From: Alisma plantago-aquatica
Taxonomy: Eukaryota > Streptophyta > Magnoliopsida > Alismatales > Alismataceae
Assembly: GCA_963693085.1 (NCBI GenBank)
Contig: OY856410.1
Coordinates: 561,151,906 to 561,215,905 of the forward strand
DNA length: 64,000 nucleotides
Direction: 5' to 3'
The notes under the pieces: generated by a model
Told to the model about the DNA's origin: nothing
Databases searched by the model: none
The model's input: only the letters and a program-made list of their open reading frames with translations
In this document: piece after piece, positions 62,287 through 64,000 of the stretch
Layout: every line of letters starts with the position of its first letter
Position numbering within the stretch: position 1 is the first letter of the stretch
Translations under genes and position numbers: made by a program

Positions 62287-64000
62287 GTTGGGTTTTAGGT
62301 GAAGGAGAAGGAAGCGGAAATAAAAAGTTTCTCTCACCACAAAACCATAACCACAGATCGCATCAATGACAATGAAATAGGAAGGATGGTTTTAGTGAGA
62401 TATACTTGGTCCTGAGGCTTGCTCAGTGACAATACCTTACAACTAGTGCAGTCTTCAACCACCTAGTCTTCGATGGCATCTGTGCAGCTCTTGTTGTTGA
62501 CCCAGACTACGATTGACAGTCGATCTCCTGAGTAGCATAAGTCTCCCGCCTCTACAGATAGTCCACACAGACCACCAGGATCTCTAGTCGTCCTATCCCA
62601 CAGGACACTAGAAGTAGTCATCCCCTTCTATTGGCGTACAAGTCACTGACACACTCTCCTTAAATTAGTTACTGTCCTACAGTTGTCTTTCCCTTGTTGT
62701 TCCTCCCTGGATGGGTAGAACTTGCTTGGGCTCTCTCAATTACCACAACCAGAGAGGACAAAAACTTTGTAGAGCAATTTATGTTCTGAGTTGTTCTATC
62801 TAAGAAGCCCCCAGGTACCCTCTACATATAGGAGGGGTCAGGTTCAGGATTCTCAACCCTGAGCAATGTGGGACTAAAGAGGGAGTAGAAGGGTCCAGAA
62901 TTTCCATGAATTGATTGCACTACGGCAACTGAATCGGTCATTTCATAAATGAACCAGTCGGTTGGGAGTGTGAGTCGGTCAGTTCACTTAGTGAACCGAT
63001 CGGTTCACTTCCCAGACTTGCCTCCAATTGACTTTCCATGTTTGTTTCTAATTAATGGAAAGATTAATTCTTGTCCCAATCAAATTGTACAAGTAAAACA
63101 AAAATCTTTTCACACAAATCAAGACAACCCAACATTTTTTGTTTGGACACATGAACCGATCAGTTCACCAGAGTGAACTGGTCATCTCACGGGCCATGAG
63201 CTGATCGGTTCACCTAGTGAACTGGTCAGTTGGTGGTCCAAATTGTGCAAAACACAGTCAATGCAGTTCTCAATCAATCTGACACTCAAATCAGTTGGTT
63301 CAACACTTGAACTTGATGATTCTGAGTCAAATCAATTGATTGAATGTTTGATTGAGTACCTAAACACCTTTAGTAATCAATCCAAACATCATTCATAGAT
63401 AAACTCCTCTTCCAGGTTAATCCTTTATGTGTGACCCTATAGGTCCCATTTCACGTTGGAAGTGAATCTCCATAACTAGCTTATGACTTCACAAGCAAAG
63501 ACTTGTGCCTAGTCACACATCAGTGCTACCTAAGTGAAAAGGAAAGTTGGAGAACATCTTTCAATCCTACAGTCTGTGGTTAGTGTTCTAGTGAATGTAT
63601 AATTCCTATGTCTCTGATATCTTGAATGAACTCAACGCATGGAACTGTCATCCTTTCAACGTTCATTCATGTTCTTTGATCCAAAATAGACTATATGATA
63701 TATGTGTACCATCAATATCACATATTAACTCACACATGAATGTGCATGCCTTTCTCAGTCTCGCTTATCATGTGGCCATGGACATCATACTCCCTTAGGA
63801 GGGACAAAACCCATATCTATCACTCACAGTCAAAACCCCATGTGTCAAAGTCACCCAACCATAACCTTTATAACAATCCATATTTCAGGACTGTGTTTGA
63901 GGATGTCAAAGTATACCCAACGACATGTGATGAGTGCAGTGATTTCAGGTCTAAGAATCACAATCACCACCATCACTGTGAGAGCTAACTATGACTACCA
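62287..64000. other. Unresolved repeat-like sequence, possible LTR start
   Basis: TGTTGGGTTTTAGG at 62287 could begin an LTR, but no partner is present within the window. It contains iterated GAACCGATCGGTTC motifs (62930-63235). The small plus frames (62949-63176, 63595-63988) have no recognisable content. Confidence 0.4.
62930..63235 (+). repeat. Iterated near-palindrome GAACCGATCGGTTC
   Basis: About nine variants in 300 bp: CTGAATCGGTCATTTC, GAACCAGTCGGTT, GAGTCGGTCAGTTCAC, GTGAACCGATCGGTTCAC, GAACCGATCAGTTCAC, GTGAACTGGTCATCTC, GCTGATCGGTTCAC and GTGAACTGGTCAGTT among them. They are arranged head to head, so hairpins are possible. Confidence 0.8.

Overview
This window looks like a transposon-rich, AT-rich stretch of a plant nuclear chromosome. 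The evidence is a Sirevirus-type Ty1/copia element, an Athila-type Ty3/gypsy element, two CACTA elements, a hAT element, L1-type and RTE-type LINE remnants, a plant-type telomere-like run (AAACCCT) and very long (TA)n microsatellites. The only host-derived coding sequence I recognise, a lectin ectodomain fragment, is GC-rich at third codon positions, which suggests a monocot. I cannot name the species, and I find no complete ordinary host gene.

Layout. 1-3907: AT-rich intergenic sequence. 3908-18106: Sirevirus-like copia retrotransposon on the plus strand with about 1.44 kb LTRs. It has a tRNA-iMet primer site, gag, protease, integrase, RT, RNase H, an env-like ORF and several polypurine tracts; all its genes carry stops or shifts. 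Its right LTR is split by a minus-strand L1-type LINE remnant (13570-16768). 18515-28150: minus-strand Athila-like gypsy element with 3' LTR, an Athila ORF, integrase, RT, protease and gag tail; the 5' LTR is missing. 28441-35282: CACTA element with perfect CACTACTAC ends, an ATG target duplication and a 13-exon gene that I could join into an uninterrupted 786-codon frame (Transposase_24-like domain plus a Ulp1-type cysteine protease). It has no TNP2 transposase.

36184-46233: a striking nest of long (TA)n tracts. Between them sit six insertions sharing the palindrome TACCCGCGCGGGTA close to their ends, plus a hAT element (38064-41567). Four insertions are about 340-350 bp or a shortened version. 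One is about 3.5 kb and carries a truncated L-type lectin receptor-kinase ectodomain and a 100-bp minisatellite. One is a MITE with about 65-bp inverted repeats. 47384-57145: an older, decayed plus-strand CACTA element with both TNP2 and a Ulp1-type second gene, itself hit by an RTE LINE fragment with a 16-bp target duplication. 60182-61960: remnant of LINE ORF1 and the start of ORF2. 61976-62062: 5S rRNA-derived sequence, probably part of a Cassandra-like TRIM. 62287-64000: unresolved repeat with iterated GAACCGATCGGTTC motifs.

Three observations deserve most attention. First, the microsatellite-seated family with hairpin ends and TTAC-core iterons. Second, both LTR elements, from different superfamilies, carry their own near-palindromic iterons in exactly two places: the LTR and the spacer between pol and the env-like ORF. 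Third, the intact Ulp1-type gene sits in a CACTA element that has lost TNP2 but kept, and tandemly amplified, a foldback leader also found in the second CACTA element.
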